NCBI GenBank assembly: GCA_016235045.1
Contig: JACRME010000027.1
Span: 52,548 to 116,547 of the forward strand
From: Nitrosomonadales bacterium
GTDB lineage: Bacteria > Pseudomonadota > Gammaproteobacteria > Burkholderiales > Gallionellaceae
Direction: 5' to 3'
Length of the DNA: 64,000 bases
Part shown: piece after piece, positions 49,876-61,950 of the stretch
Layout: the number at the start of each line of letters is the position of its first letter
Numbering within the stretch: the first letter of the stretch is position 1
Notes under the pieces: generated by a model
Database searches by the model: none
Seen by the model: only the letters and a program-made list of their open reading frames with translations
Told to the model about the DNA's origin: nothing
Program-made: the position numbers and the translations under genes

Positions 49876-52673
49876 AATGGTTGCCCCAGCAGAAAATACG
49901 CGCGCGTGCTGCCCGGGCCATCCAGGCCGCGCGCGATGCCCATCCGCACCGGCAGCGGAATGCGGTAATACACCCTGAGTTCGCTGATGAGCTCGACGCC
50001 TGCGCTGCGATAGTAGCGTGACCGTTCGCTGCCGTTGTTCCATACCGTGCCCGCTTCCACGAACACTGCCGCCGAGAGGCGATTGATGCCGACGGGCGGC
50101 ACCATGGCGTGGCGGTCGATGTCGGCCAGCGGCGTGCGCCACTCCGCATTCACGATGCGCGTGTTCTGTCCGCGCAAGGCGGCTTCTGCGCTCGAATAGC
50201 CGCGCAGCGGCAGGTTGCGCCGGTTGAGGTTGGGAGCTTGCGTCAGTTCGTTGTCGGTTGAACCGCCGAGTTGGTATTCCTCGGTGTTGCCGTAGGCACG
50301 CGCTTCGGTCCATCTGGCACTGAGCACCGTTTCGCCGAGCGGCAAATAGCCGCGCGTGTCGAGACGCACGATGTGCCCGTCGTAGAAACTGTCGAACGGA
50401 CGATAGCTTTCGTACAGCAGGGTGGTGAGGTTGCCGCGGTTGAGGCCGTCGGCATACCAGTTGGTGTTGCGCGTGTCGTAGCGCAGGAAAGTCGCGGCGA
50501 CGCGTTCGTTTTGCGTTCTGGTGGTGGTGCCGGCGACCTGCACGAAGTCGGTGGTCTGCAATGCCGCGCCGATGCCGAGATGGATGCGACGTTCGAGCCT
50601 GAGCATGGGCAGCATGGAGACCCACTGCGCGCTGGTGGCGCGGTCGAATACCGTGGTGGTCTCGTCATTTTTGGCGCCGGTCCATTGCCGTGCCCACAGC
50701 TCGCGCGAAACGTTGAAGAAGTGCTCGCCCAGATAGGCATAGCCGAGGCTGCCGATGGCTTCATGCTGCGAGGTTTCCCACATCAGGTTCGCCATGTAAT
50801 TGTGCCAACCCAGCGCATCGCTGCCCCAGGTGTAGGCGCCGTAAGCGGTCAACCCGCGATCCGCAATCATCGATGGCAGCCAGGTGCGCGGATAGATCGA
50901 GTAGAGCGCATGGTAGCTGCCGGATTCGCCCAACTTGTTGGCGATGGGGGGAGCATCGCCCTGCAATGCAGCCGTTTGGCCGGATGGCTGCCTGGCCTGG
51001 GCAAGCGGCGGGGTGGACGGCATGCGGCGCAGTTCGGTGCCGCCTGCAGCCAATACGCCCAGTACCGCCGAGCCGTCCTGCGCGACACCGCCGTGCAAGA
51101 CCACCGCGCTATAGGTGTGGCTCAGGCGCGTCAGGGCGGCCGTGCCCGGCGTATAGCGCCAGAGATTGTAGACGCCGTCCTTGCTGGCGATGAATTCGAG
51201 CGCATTGCCGCCGTTCGCATAGCGCAGTCCGTGCAGCGGGGCATCGTGATCGAACAGCACGCGCGGCGCACCGCCTGCACTGTCGAATTCCAGCACCTGC
51301 CACGCGCCCGCCAGTTTGACCGCCAGCGCAACACGTTTGCCGTCCGGGCTGGCGGCCAGGTCTATGGCATCGACCCGATCCGGCGTCCGGTACAGCGTGC
51401 GCGCTACGCGCCAGCCGTTTTCGCGCTGCTCCAGAATGCCGAGCGTGGAAACGCCGCCGGACATTTGCAGGGCGACGATCCGGTCGCCCAGCCATTCGGC
51501 GCGACGGTAACGGCCGCATGTGGTCTCGCGCTGCATGCCTGCGGATTCGCTCCAGGTGTAGAGGTCGTAATAGTAGTTGTAGTTGCGGCAGACGTCGGGC
51601 TGCGCGATCAGCACCTTGCCGTCGGCGCGCACGTCGATATGCGCCCCGGCATTGACGTCGGCGAGATGGCGAACCTTGCCCTGCGCATCGACATGAACCA
51701 GCCTGGGGCGCAGCAATCCGTCGTCGACCACGGCCAGCACGCCGTCAGGCACTTGCGCGATGGAGTCGATGCTGAAGTTTGCCGGCAGGATGATGTCGCC
51801 GTCGGCGCGCGGCGCCGTCTTGAGCGGCGCTTCGCGCCGCGTCATTTGTTCGCTCAGGTCGGCGATGAATTCGTCCCACAGTTCGTCCATGCGCTTGCCC
51901 GTCGCCGGCACCGGATTGGTGTGCACGCGCGGCACGATGTTGCCGCTGAATTTGTCGATATATTTGTAGATCGCTTCCGGCCCGTATTTGCGCGCCAGGA
52001 AATCGTAGAAATACACGCCGTACAGATACTGCTTGGAGGTTGGCAGGGCGCGCCCGTCGGCATTCATTTCCGCCAGCGACTTGAAACCTTGCTCGTGTTC
52101 GATGCGCATCAACGCTTCGAATGTCGGTCCCCTGAGCCGGCCGCGTCCGGCTTCCGGCGTGCTTTCGTTGTAAGTGGCGATGCCTTCGATGGCCCAGGTC
52201 GGTTGCCAGACATTGGGAAAGAGCAGCGGAAAGCGGCCAAAGATGTGGCGCAACACGCCCGGTGCGCCGCGCACCTTGTCCAGATGGAAAGTGTGGGTCA
52301 GTTCATGCGTGAGCAGCATCTCCAGCCAGACGCTGTTGTCCAGCAATTCGCCGTCGTTGGGCGGCGTGAGGAAAATCGCCGTCTCGTTGAAGGGCAGGGG
52401 GGTGGAGTAACCGTTGGCCAGGTCGAATTCGTCGACCACGACGATCTCGATCCTGCCGCGCGGCTGCCATTGCAGTTCGCGGCTCAGGCGGGTGTAGACG
52501 CGCTCGGCGATATCGGCGATGCGCTCCGCCTGGGCGCGCTGGGGATCGGCGTAATTGACCCGAAAATGGGCGCTGTCGGCGCTTTGCCAATCGCGGTGGG
52601 GGTCGGGGCCGAGTGTTGCTTGTGCGGGTGTGAGGACTGCGAGGGCGAAAACAGAAAGCAGGATGCGGAGCAT
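49872..52673 (-). CDS. HExxH peptidase / beta-propeller / outer-membrane barrel protein
   Basis: 933 residues. Signal peptide (ILLSVFALAVLTPAQA), N-terminal peptidase-MA-like domain with MLLTHELTHTFHLDKV (HExxH) and a downstream WAIEGIATYNES that supplies the usual Glu. A central TolB-like propeller spans ~330-600. The C-terminal ~300 residues resemble a BamA/surface-antigen barrel (LGIGAALQTTDFVQVAG, VFVEAGTVWNNGSERSRYYR), ending in Phe as outer-membrane proteins do. The ATG at 52673 is chosen because the signal peptide follows it. Role: surface-anchored protease, inferred. Confidence 0.82.
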   Translation of the reverse strand: MLRILLSVFALAVLTPAQATLGPDPHRDWQSADSAHFRVNYADPQRAQAERIADIAERVYTRLSRELQWQPRGRIEIVVVDEFDLANGYSTPLPFNETAIFLTPPNDGELLDNSVWLEMLLTHELTHTFHLDKVRGAPGVLRHIFGRFPLLFPNVWQPTWAIEGIATYNESTPEAGRGRLRGPTFEALMRIEHEQGFKSLAEMNADGRALPTSKQYLYGVYFYDFLARKYGPEAIYKYIDKFSGNIVPRVHTNPVPATGKRMDELWDEFIADLSEQMTRREAPLKTAPRADGDIILPANFSIDSIAQVPDGVLAVVDDGLLRPRLVHVDAQGKVRHLADVNAGAHIDVRADGKVLIAQPDVCRNYNYYYDLYTWSESAGMQRETTCGRYRRAEWLGDRIVALQMSGGVSTLGILEQRENGWRVARTLYRTPDRVDAIDLAASPDGKRVALAVKLAGAWQVLEFDSAGGAPRVLFDHDAPLHGLRYANGGNALEFIASKDGVYNLWRYTPGTAALTRLSHTYSAVVLHGGVAQDGSAVLGVLAAGGTELRRMPSTPPLAQARQPSGQTAALQGDAPPIANKLGESGSYHALYSIYPRTWLPSMIADRGLTAYGAYTWGSDALGWHNYMANLMWETSQHEAIGSLGYAYLGEHFFNVSRELWARQWTGAKNDETTTVFDRATSAQWVSMLPMLRLERRIHLGIGAALQTTDFVQVAGTTTRTQNERVAATFLRYDTRNTNWYADGLNRGNLTTLLYESYRPFDSFYDGHIVRLDTRGYLPLGETVLSARWTEARAYGNTEEYQLGGSTDNELTQAPNLNRRNLPLRGYSSAEAALRGQNTRIVNAEWRTPLADIDRHAMVPPVGINRLSAAVFVEAGTVWNNGSERSRYYRSAGVELISELRVYYRIPLPVRMGIARGLDGPGSTRAYFLLGQPF

Positions 52674-52691
52674 GGCGAGCGTTTCCCCAGA

Positions 52692-52722
52692 ATAAAAAAA
52701 GCGCACGGCATGCCGTGCGCTT
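52692..52722 (-). terminator. Rho-independent terminator of rne
   Basis: Leftward GAAGCGCACGGCATGCCGTGCGCTT followed by a T run. It lies between the rne stop and the following gene. Confidence 0.9.
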
Positions 52723-52741
52723 CCATTATCCGACAAACCGC

Positions 52742-55303
52742 TCAGTTCGGCGACTGCGTTTCCACTTGCTGCAGCGGTTCGCTGTTTTCGATGCTGTAGA
52801 CCTCGCGCTGGCGCTGACGACGGCGCGGCGCATGCGGACGGTTTTCGGCAACGACGGGAGCGATGCTGACTGCCTTGTTCGGATCGGTTTCGATCATGGT
52901 CAGACCTGTGCTGCTCAGGTCGATCGGTGCCGCCGGGGCCGCGGCGACCGGCGCAACATACTCCCGGGGAGCAGGCTGCGACGCCACTTCGACGCTTGCC
53001 GCTTCCGTGGGTTGTGCCGGATAGGACACAACTTCCGTCGGCTGGGCTTGTTTGATCGAATCCTTCATCGAGTCCGGATAAGCGATGTACTCGGTCGGCT
53101 GGCGACGCGCTGCAGCAGCCGGGGCGGGAGCGGTGCTGGCGACTTCGGCGGTCGCAGGCATCGCCTGGTTTTCGCCGGTTGGGGTCGCGCCGCTATCGGC
53201 AGGCACGGCACCTTGCTGTTCGCGACGCTCGCGCTCGCGACGTCCGCCGCGACGACCGCGCTTGCGGCCTTCGCGATTGCCGTTGGCTTCTTCGCCCGGT
53301 TCGCCGGCGACGGCAGGCTTCTGCGTCTCCAATGCGGGTTTCTCGGTGTTGGCCGGACGCGGTTGGCGCGGTTGCTGCGGTTGGCGTTCTGCGCGATTCT
53401 CCTGTTGCTCTTTGCCTTCGGCGCGCGGGGCTTCGTTGCGGTCGCGGCGCTGTTTGTTGCCGCCTTCGCCGCGCTCGCCACGTTCACCGCGCTCGCCACG
53501 GTCGCGGCGCTGCTTGTTGCCGCCTTCGCCGCGGTCGCTGCGTTCGCTGCGGTCGCGACGCTGGTTGCCGCGTCCGCCCTTGGCAGGTGCAGCAGGTTTC
53601 GCGGGTTCGCTTTCGCCGCCCAGCGATTTGAGCCAGCCGACCAGCGCGCCGAGCAGGGAGGTCTTTTTCTCCACCTTGGCTTCGTGCTTTGGTGCGGGTT
53701 GTGCCGGGGTGATGCCCTTCACGGCAGCCTGCGGACGTTGTGCCGCCTTGGCTTCCTGCGCTGCCTTGGTTTCGGCCTTGATCTCTTCGGGCTTCTCGAC
53801 CAGCTTGTAGCTGGCCTGCAGATGGTCGGAAGTGATGTCGTCCTGGCGCAGGCGGGTGACGTTGTAATGCGGCGTCTCCATGTGCGGATTGGGGATGAGC
53901 ACCACGCTGATCTTGAAGCGCGATTCGATGCGGAAGATGTCGGCACGTTTCTCGTTGAGCAGGAAAGTGGCGACATCCACCGGCACCTGTGCGTGGATGG
54001 CGGCGCTGCTGTCCTTCAGCGCCTCTTCCTGGATGATGCGCAGGATGTTCAGTGCGGAAGACTCGGTGCCGCGGATGTGGCCGATGCCGTTACAGCGCGG
54101 GCAGGTGGTGTGGTTGCCTTCTTCCAGGCTGGGAGCAAGACGCTGGCGCGACAGTTCCAGCAGGCCGAAACGCGAGATCTTCGCGGTCTGGATGCGGGCG
54201 CGGTCGAAGCGCAGGGCATCGCGCAGACGGTTTTCAACGTCGCGCTGGTTCTTGCTCGATTCCATGTCGATGAAGTCGATGACGATCAGGCCGCCCAGGT
54301 CGCGCAGTTTCAATTGGCGTGCGATCTCGTCGGCCGCTTCCAGGTTGGTGTTGAGCGCCGTGGTCTCGATGTCGCCGCCGCGGGTGGAACGCGCGGAGTT
54401 GATGTCGATGGCGGTGAGCGCTTCGGTGTGGTCGATGACAATCGCGCCGCCGGAAGGCAGGTTCACCTGGCGTGCATGCGCCGATTCGATCTGGTGTTCG
54501 ATCTGGAAACGCGAGAACAGCGGCACATCGTCGTGATAGCGCTTGATGCGGTTCACGTTGTCCGGCATCACGGTGCCCATGAAGGCTTGTGCCTGCTGGA
54601 AGATGTCGTCGGTGTCGATCAGGATTTCGCCGATCTCGGGATTGAAGTAGTCGCGGATGGCGCGCACCACCAGGCTGCTTTCCAGATAGATCAGGGAAGG
54701 TGCTTTTTCAGTTTCGGCGGCACCTTCGATGGCGTCCCACAGTTGCTTGAGATAGTTCAGGTCCCACTGCAATTCTTCGAGATTGCGGCCGATGCCGGCG
54801 GTGCGGGCGATGATGCTCATGCCGTTCGGCACTTCCATCTGCGCCAGCACGTCGCGCAGTTCGTTGCGGTCTTCGCCCTCGATGCGGCGAGATACCCCGC
54901 CGCCGCTGGGGTTGTTCGGCATCAGCACGATGTAGCGGCCGGCCAGACTTATATATGTAGTGAGCGCCGCGCCCTTGTTGCCGCGCTCGTCTTTTTCCAC
55001 CTGCACCAGCAGTTCCTGGCCTTCGCGCAGCGCTTCCTTGATGGTGGAGCGGCTGTTGGCGCCGGATTGGTAATACTGCGGAGAGACTTCCTTGAAGGGG
55101 AGGAATCCGTGGCGGGTACCGCCGTATTCGACGAAGCAGGCTTCGAGGCTGGGCTCGATGCGGGTGATTATCGCTTTATAGATATTGCTCTTGCGTTGCT
55201 CTTTACCGGCGGTTTCAATGTCGAGGTCGACGAGTTTCTGACCATCCACAATGGCGACGCGGAGTTCTTCCGGCTGCGTCGCATTGAATAACATGCGTTT
55301 CAT
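52742..55303 (-). CDS. rne: Ribonuclease E
   Basis: 853 residues. Essential endoribonuclease and degradosome scaffold. N-terminal [21 protein letters not shown]1 domain around residues 37-120, catalytic DNase-I-like part with [15 protein letters not shown] and [11 protein letters not shown] (metal-binding Asp residues), Zn-link [14 protein letters not shown]. The C-terminal ~330 residues are disordered, with Arg/Gly-rich [18 protein letters not shown] blocks for RNA binding. GGGAGAAAAAAT precedes the ATG. It is divergent from rluC, as in many proteobacteria. Confidence 0.98.
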   Translation of the reverse strand: MKRMLFNATQPEELRVAIVDGQKLVDLDIETAGKEQRKSNIYKAIITRIEPSLEACFVEYGGTRHGFLPFKEVSPQYYQSGANSRSTIKEALREGQELLVQVEKDERGNKGAALTTYISLAGRYIVLMPNNPSGGGVSRRIEGEDRNELRDVLAQMEVPNGMSIIARTAGIGRNLEELQWDLNYLKQLWDAIEGAAETEKAPSLIYLESSLVVRAIRDYFNPEIGEILIDTDDIFQQAQAFMGTVMPDNVNRIKRYHDDVPLFSRFQIEHQIESAHARQVNLPSGGAIVIDHTEALTAIDINSARSTRGGDIETTALNTNLEAADEIARQLKLRDLGGLIVIDFIDMESSKNQRDVENRLRDALRFDRARIQTAKISRFGLLELSRQRLAPSLEEGNHTTCPRCNGIGHIRGTESSALNILRIIQEEALKDSSAAIHAQVPVDVATFLLNEKRADIFRIESRFKISVVLIPNPHMETPHYNVTRLRQDDITSDHLQASYKLVEKPEEIKAETKAAQEAKAAQRPQAAVKGITPAQPAPKHEAKVEKKTSLLGALVGWLKSLGGESEPAKPAAPAKGGRGNQRRDRSERSDRGEGGNKQRRDRGERGERGERGEGGNKQRRDRNEAPRAEGKEQQENRAERQPQQPRQPRPANTEKPALETQKPAVAGEPGEEANGNREGRKRGRRGGRRERERREQQGAVPADSGATPTGENQAMPATAEVASTAPAPAAAARRQPTEYIAYPDSMKDSIKQAQPTEVVSYPAQPTEAASVEVASQPAPREYVAPVAAAPAAPIDLSSTGLTMIETDPNKAVSIAPVVAENRPHAPRRRQRQREVYSIENSEPLQQVETQSPN

Positions 55304-55667
55304 ATTTTTTCTCCCGCGCTCTTACACGGGCAGAACAAAGCTACGCGCTGGTTAGCGCGCGAGAATTTGGGTCATGCAAACTGTCAGCAAGTTGTAATGA
55401 CGAATATTATTCAAGTTCTTATTCTCGGTGTTTAGCTTGTCTGTAGCTGTATGCCGCCAATTATTTAATTTTGGGCAGCACACTAAAATCTATCTGCTTC
55501 GTGCTTAGAGCGCGCAAATCAATTACCATCACTGCTTGTCTCCGGTGAGTGAGATAACCGGGCGGGGCTGCTTCGTAGGCGGCTTGATTGCCTGCCTTAG
55601 GTTGGACGGGGAAAATGAACATCCCGTTTCACGAAGGCGCACACGCGAGGCGCGAAGTATATTCAAA
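55304..55667. promoter_or_regulatory. Divergent rne/rluC intergenic region
   Basis: 364 bp without a gene, AT-richer than its surroundings. A stem CGCGCT-GGTT-AGCGCG lies at ~55351-55366 in the rne leader. Long rne leaders mediate autoregulation in enterobacteria; whether this one does is inference. No promoter boxes could be assigned with confidence. Confidence 0.5.
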
Positions 55668-56606
55668 ATGAACGGTTTAAGCAAAGAATCTGTCAGTTGG
55701 CTGGAAATCGACGAGGGCAGCGAAGGTCAGCGCATCGACAATTTCCTGTTCCGCCACCTGAAAGGGGTGCCCAAAAGCCATGTCTACCGCATCCTGCGGG
55801 GCGAAGTGCGGGTCAACAAGAAGCGCGTGGATCAGACTTATCGCCTGCAAATGGGCGATATTCTGCGCATTCCGCCCATCCGCGTGGCCGAAAAGCCGGA
55901 AAGCGAGTACGTCCCGGCCACCGAATTCCCTATTCTTTATGAGGATGAAGCCCTGCTGGCCATCAACAAACCGGCCGGAACGGCGGTGCATGGCGGCAGC
56001 GGGGTGAGTTTCGGGGTGATCGAACAGTTGCGTAGCGCGCGTCCGCAGGCCAAATTTCTGGAATTGGTGCACCGGCTCGACCGCGAGACCTCCGGGGTCT
56101 TGCTGGTGGCGAAAAAGCGTTCGGCTCTGACCGGGCTGCACGAGATCATGCGCGAGGGCAACAGCGACAAACGCTATTTCACGCTGGTGCTGGGGCAATG
56201 GAAGAACGCCAAGCAGCATGTGAAGCTGCCGCTGCACAAGTTCGACACCCCGCAGGGCGAGAAGCGCGTGATGGTGCGCGAAGACGGGCAGGCGTCGCAT
56301 ACCATCTTCACGCTGCAGAAAAGCTGGCCGGAATTCACCTTGCTGGAGGCGCAACTCAAGACCGGGCGCACCCACCAGATCCGCGTACATTTGTCGCATC
56401 TGGGCTTTCCCATTGCGGGCGACGACAAATACGGCGACTTTGCGCGCAACAAGGAACTGGCAAAACGCGGCCTGAAACGCATGTTCCTGCATGCCCATTC
56501 CATTGCCTTCAACCATCCCCTTACGGGCGAACCGCTGAGCATTACGGCGCCGTTGCCGCCCGAATTGCAGGGCTTCCTGAACAAACTGGATGCGGCGGCT
56601 GCCTAA
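55668..56606 (+). CDS. rluC: 23S rRNA pseudouridine synthase RluC
   Basis: 312 residues. N-terminal S4 domain (RIDNFLFRHLKGVPKSHVYR), catalytic RluA-type LVHRLDRETSGVLLVAKK with the active Asp, and LKTGRTHQIRVHLSHLGFPI. RluC-type enzymes modify U955, U2504 and U2580 in E. coli numbering. The ATG at 55668 is preferred to an earlier in-frame start because the earlier 44 residues do not fit the family. Divergence from rne supports RluC over RluD. Confidence 0.95.
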   Translation: MNGLSKESVSWLEIDEGSEGQRIDNFLFRHLKGVPKSHVYRILRGEVRVNKKRVDQTYRLQMGDILRIPPIRVAEKPESEYVPATEFPILYEDEALLAINKPAGTAVHGGSGVSFGVIEQLRSARPQAKFLELVHRLDRETSGVLLVAKKRSALTGLHEIMREGNSDKRYFTLVLGQWKNAKQHVKLPLHKFDTPQGEKRVMVREDGQASHTIFTLQKSWPEFTLLEAQLKTGRTHQIRVHLSHLGFPIAGDDKYGDFARNKELAKRGLKRMFLHAHSIAFNHPLTGEPLSITAPLPPELQGFLNKLDAAAA

Positions 56607-56669
56607 GTTTTGCGCGACCTCCGCCGATAACCAAGTTGCAGGCCGCGTAATGTGGTCAAGGAGGGTGCG

Positions 56670-56996
56670 ATGCGCTATGTAACCAGTCTTCCGCCGGTAA
56701 CGACGGGGCCGAATACCCGCCAGTTGGGGGGAGTGTCTGCGGCAAAGGCCGTCAAGCCGGTGCTTCCGGCCGACGAGGGCGTGCATTATGTTGCGCAGCG
56801 GATGGCGCGCCAGCAACCGCCGGTGCCGCCGGTAGTGGAGCAAGACCATCGCGCTGCGCCTTCTGAAGACCGCCGCAAGGAATGCCGCCGCCTGGTCCAT
56901 CAACCCGTGCTGACCGAGTTGCGTTCAGGCATCGAGCGCCGTCGCCACAGGTCGCGCGAGGGCGATCTGGTCGATCATATCGACGAAACCGTTTGA
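56670..56996 (+). CDS. Conserved hypothetical protein
   Basis: 108 residues from an ATG with AAGGAGGGTGCG ahead of it. Basic and Pro-rich, with QQPPVPPVVEQDHRAAPSED, DRRKECRRLVHQPV, and RRRHRSREGDLVDHIDETV at the end. No signal, membrane segment or known domain. It follows rluC by 63 bp and converges with rlmM. The strong ribosome-binding site argues that it is real. Confidence 0.7.
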   Translation: MRYVTSLPPVTTGPNTRQLGGVSAAKAVKPVLPADEGVHYVAQRMARQQPPVPPVVEQDHRAAPSEDRRKECRRLVHQPVLTELRSGIERRRHRSREGDLVDHIDETV

Positions 56997-57002
56997 TCCG
57001 CG

Positions 57003-58022
57003 CTAGCGTTTGCGCGCCAGATACACCGTTACCTCATCCCTGTCGTGGTACAACTGCCTGGCTTCCAGTCGATAGCGGATGCCTTTTGCAGCGAGAATTG
57101 TCCGTATCCCGTTGAGCGCCTCCTGCAGTGCAGCGACACGTTTTTTCATCGGCAGTTTGAGGTTGAAAATGGCGCGTTGCGTCATGCCGCCGACGAACCA
57201 TTCCGTCATCAGCGCGGCGACACGCTGCGGTTGTTCCACCATGTCGCACACCAGCCAGTCCACCGGGCGCTGCGGGCGAAAGCGGAAGCCGTCCTGGCGC
57301 AGGTGTTTGATGTTGGGATGGCCTGCCGCCGCGCCCTTGAGCGGGCCGTTATCTACTGCGGTGACTTTCAATCCGCGCTGCACCAGTTGCCAGGTCCAGC
57401 CGCCGGGGGCAGCGCCGAGGTCTACTGCCGTCATGCCCGGCTTCAGCCATAACGCCTGTTCTTTCTTGTCGAGGAACACTTCGAACGCTTCCGCGAGTTT
57501 GAGATATGAGCGGCTCGGCGCATCGCCCGCCATGCTGACGCGCTGGATGCCGTTGAGCGCGGCGGTGCTGTTGTGCGGATCGCTGGTTGCGACCAGGGCG
57601 CGATGTTCGTCGGGGAAGAAGATGTGCAGGCGCGGCAGGGTCGGGTCTTCGAGCAGGCGCGAGTCGTTGCGCAACGCCTCTTCCAGCAGCGGCTGGAAGC
57701 GCCTGGTGAAACCGGATAGCGTCTTGCCCTCGTTGGTGTCCGGCACTTCCAGGTACAGCGCGCCGAATCTTTCAGGCGTTGTCGGTATCGCTGCCAGCAA
57801 AGGGCTGAGGCGGTCGCGCTCCGGCAGATCACTCACTTCGCCGTGCAGGGTGAGCAACTGGCGCGCGAAAGTGAGTTGCTTGTAAGCCAGCTTCGGCTTG
57901 CCTTGCAGCACGACATAGCCGCTGTCCGCGGTCGTTTCTACGGGTTTGGCCTGGGTTTCTTCGACGCAATCGCGCTCGAAACCGGGGCGGCAGTAGATCA
58001 ACCAGCTTGGTAAAGTGTCCAT
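57003..58022 (-). CDS. rlmM: 23S rRNA C2498 2'-O-ribose methyltransferase RlmM
   Basis: 339 residues. N-terminal THUMP-like part (LPSWLIYCRPGFERDCVEET), then Rossmann methyltransferase with SAM motif AVDLGAAPGGWTWQLVQRGL, DWLVCDMVEQPQRVA and catalytic Lys in FNLKLPMKKRV. The start at 58022 begins the family-typical MDTLPSW; the longer frame is not conserved. Confidence 0.95.
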   Translation of the reverse strand: MDTLPSWLIYCRPGFERDCVEETQAKPVETTADSGYVVLQGKPKLAYKQLTFARQLLTLHGEVSDLPERDRLSPLLAAIPTTPERFGALYLEVPDTNEGKTLSGFTRRFQPLLEEALRNDSRLLEDPTLPRLHIFFPDEHRALVATSDPHNSTAALNGIQRVSMAGDAPSRSYLKLAEAFEVFLDKKEQALWLKPGMTAVDLGAAPGGWTWQLVQRGLKVTAVDNGPLKGAAAGHPNIKHLRQDGFRFRPQRPVDWLVCDMVEQPQRVAALMTEWFVGGMTQRAIFNLKLPMKKRVAALQEALNGIRTILAAKGIRYRLEARQLYHDRDEVTVYLARKR

Positions 58023-58102
58023 GGCGCGGCATGGTATGGGTTGTCGAAAGCACGGGCAAGCGAAATGGTAGAATCCGCGCTTGTTTTCCGATGGCGGTAT
58101 GA

Positions 58103-58759
58103 ATGACAAAACGTTATGACTTGATCGTGTTCGACTGGGACGGCACGGTGATGGATTCCACGGCGATCATTGCGGCATCGATCCAGGCGGCCTGCCGCGA
58201 CCTGAAATTGCCGGTGCCGGACGACGAAACCGCGCGCCACGTGATCGGACTGGGGCTGATGCAGGCTCTGCGCCACGCGGTTCCCGCTGCGCCGGAAGAA
58301 ATGTACGAGCCGCTGGTGGCGCGCTACCGCCACCATTTCCTGTCGCAGAACGAGGCCATTCCGCTGTTCGAGCAGGCACGCGAAACCATCGTCGAGTTGT
58401 ATGGCGCGGGCTACCGGCTCGCGGTGGCGACCGGCAAGAACCGCAATGGATTGGATTACGCCCTGGAGTCGACGCAGATGGGCGGGTATTTCCATGCCAC
58501 GCGCACGGCGGATCGCACGTTCTCCAAGCCGCATCCGGCCATGCTGCTGGAGATCATGGAGGAACTGGACGTGCCGCCGGAGCGCACCCTGATGATCGGC
58601 GACACCACGCACGATCTGCAGATGGCGATCAACGCCGGGGTGGATGCAGTGGGTGTAACGCACGGCGCGCATCCTGAAGACCAATTGCGCGAACTGAACC
58701 CGGTCGCCTTGCTGAACGATTTCATCGAACTGCGCGCGTGGTTCAGGGTCAACGCTTAG
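58103..58759 (+). CDS. HAD-family phosphatase (phosphoglycolate phosphatase-like)
   Basis: 218 residues. DxD nucleophile motif LIVFDWDGTVMDSTAII, cap domain, motif II VATGKNRNGL, Lys in TFSKPHPAML, acidic motif MIGDTTHDLQMAINAG. In betaproteobacteria this gene commonly stands between rluC and sppA; its true substrate is unsettled. It is divergent from rlmM. Confidence 0.92.
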   Translation: MTKRYDLIVFDWDGTVMDSTAIIAASIQAACRDLKLPVPDDETARHVIGLGLMQALRHAVPAAPEEMYEPLVARYRHHFLSQNEAIPLFEQARETIVELYGAGYRLAVATGKNRNGLDYALESTQMGGYFHATRTADRTFSKPHPAMLLEIMEELDVPPERTLMIGDTTHDLQMAINAGVDAVGVTHGAHPEDQLRELNPVALLNDFIELRAWFRVNA

Positions 58760-58762
58760 CGG

Positions 58763-58874
58763 TCATTCCGGCGCAGTCCGGAATCCAGGCGATTGAACAA
58801 ACCCGCGCAAAGCGCGGACAAAGCAAGTGCATGTTTGATAAACCCACTGGATTCCGGCCTGCGCCGGAATGACG
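58763..58874. repeat. Palindromic repeat pair ATTCCGGCGCAG...CTGCGCCGGAAT
   Basis: Arms TCATTCCGGCGCAGTCCGGA and TCCGGCCTGCGCCGGAATGA bound a ~110-bp unit with an inner CCGCGCAAAGCGCGG hairpin. It separates the HAD gene and sppA. Confidence 0.8.
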
Positions 58875-58901
58875 GGGAAAGAGATAACTGAAGGAGCAAT
58901 C

Positions 58902-59852
58902 ATGTCTGAAGACAACAACTGGGAGCGCAGCGTACTTGAAAAACTGGCCATGTCCGCCATTCAGGAGCAGCGCCGAGCGCGGCACTGGGGCATTTTCTTC
59001 AAGGTGCTTACCTTCGGCTACCTGTTTTTGCTGCTGTTCCTGGCCATGGGGTGGGCGGGCGGCAAGGTCGATGGTTCGCTGTCAGGAAAACATACGGCGC
59101 TGATTGACCTGAATGGCGTCATTTCCGCGGAAAGCAATGCCAATGCCGACAACCTGATCGCCAGTCTGCAAGACGCATTCGAGGACAAAAACACGACGGG
59201 GGTTCTGTTGCGTTGCAATACCCCCGGCGGCAGCCCGGTGCAGGCCGGTTTGGTGAACGACGAGATACGCCGCCTGCGCGGCTTGCATCCCGGGATTCCG
59301 ATGCATGTGGTGGTGGAAGATATGTGCGCCTCCGGCGGCTATTACATTGCGGCTGCGGCGGACAATATCTACGTCAACAAGGCCAGCATCGTCGGTTCCA
59401 TCGGCGTGCTGATGGACGGTTTCGGTTTTACCGGCACCATGCAGAAGCTCGGTGTGGAGCGCCGCCTGATGACGGCAGGCGAAAACAAGGGCTTCATGGA
59501 TCCGTTCTCGCCGCGCAATCCCAAACACGAAGAGTTCACCAAAAAGTTGCTGGCGGATATACATAAACAATTCGTGGACGTGGTGAAACAGGGTCGCGGC
59601 AAGCGCCTGAAAGAAACGCCGGAGATGTTCAGCGGTTTGTTCTGGACCGGCGACAAGGCCATCCAGATGGGACTTGCCGACGAGATCGGCAGCCTGGATT
59701 CGGTGGCGCGCGACGTGCTCAAGGAAGAGAATATTGTGGACTTCACCATGCATGAGGGACTTGCGGACAGGCTGGCGAAGAAATTGGGAGCGGGCGTGGC
59801 GAGTGCGTTCCCCGGCTTTGGCGCGCAAGCGGGTGGGGTGGCGCTGCATTAA
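58902..59852 (+). CDS. sppA: Signal peptide peptidase SppA-type protease (S49)
   Basis: 316 residues. Cytoplasmic N-terminus, one membrane helix (VLTFGYLFLLLFLAMGWAGG), then a ClpP-fold domain with LRCNTPGGSPVQAG, catalytic Ser in VVEDMCASGGYYIAAAAD, VGSIGVLMDGFGF, and the likely catalytic Lys in MTAGENKGFMDPF. Degrades cleaved signal peptides. CTGAAGGAGCAATC precedes the ATG at 58902. Confidence 0.94.
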   Translation: MSEDNNWERSVLEKLAMSAIQEQRRARHWGIFFKVLTFGYLFLLLFLAMGWAGGKVDGSLSGKHTALIDLNGVISAESNANADNLIASLQDAFEDKNTTGVLLRCNTPGGSPVQAGLVNDEIRRLRGLHPGIPMHVVVEDMCASGGYYIAAAADNIYVNKASIVGSIGVLMDGFGFTGTMQKLGVERRLMTAGENKGFMDPFSPRNPKHEEFTKKLLADIHKQFVDVVKQGRGKRLKETPEMFSGLFWTGDKAIQMGLADEIGSLDSVARDVLKEENIVDFTMHEGLADRLAKKLGAGVASAFPGFGAQAGGVALH

Positions 59853-59916
59853 TTTGTGGAAAAGGTTTTCGGGAGCGCCGACGTCTCGTCGGCATTTAAG
59901 TTGAATTGCGCTCCCA

Positions 59917-61949
<2,033 letters not shown>

Positions 61950-61950
<1 letters not shown>

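Noticed and set aside
50271..52799. 842-codon open frame antisense to the peptidase/propeller/barrel gene
   Set aside because: Shadow frame; the minus strand has the signal peptide, HExxH motif and barrel, and this frame has no recognisable domain.
52715..55291. 858-codon open frame antisense to rne
   Set aside because: Exactly mirrors rne, and its low-complexity Ala/Phe stretches reflect the Arg-rich rne tail.
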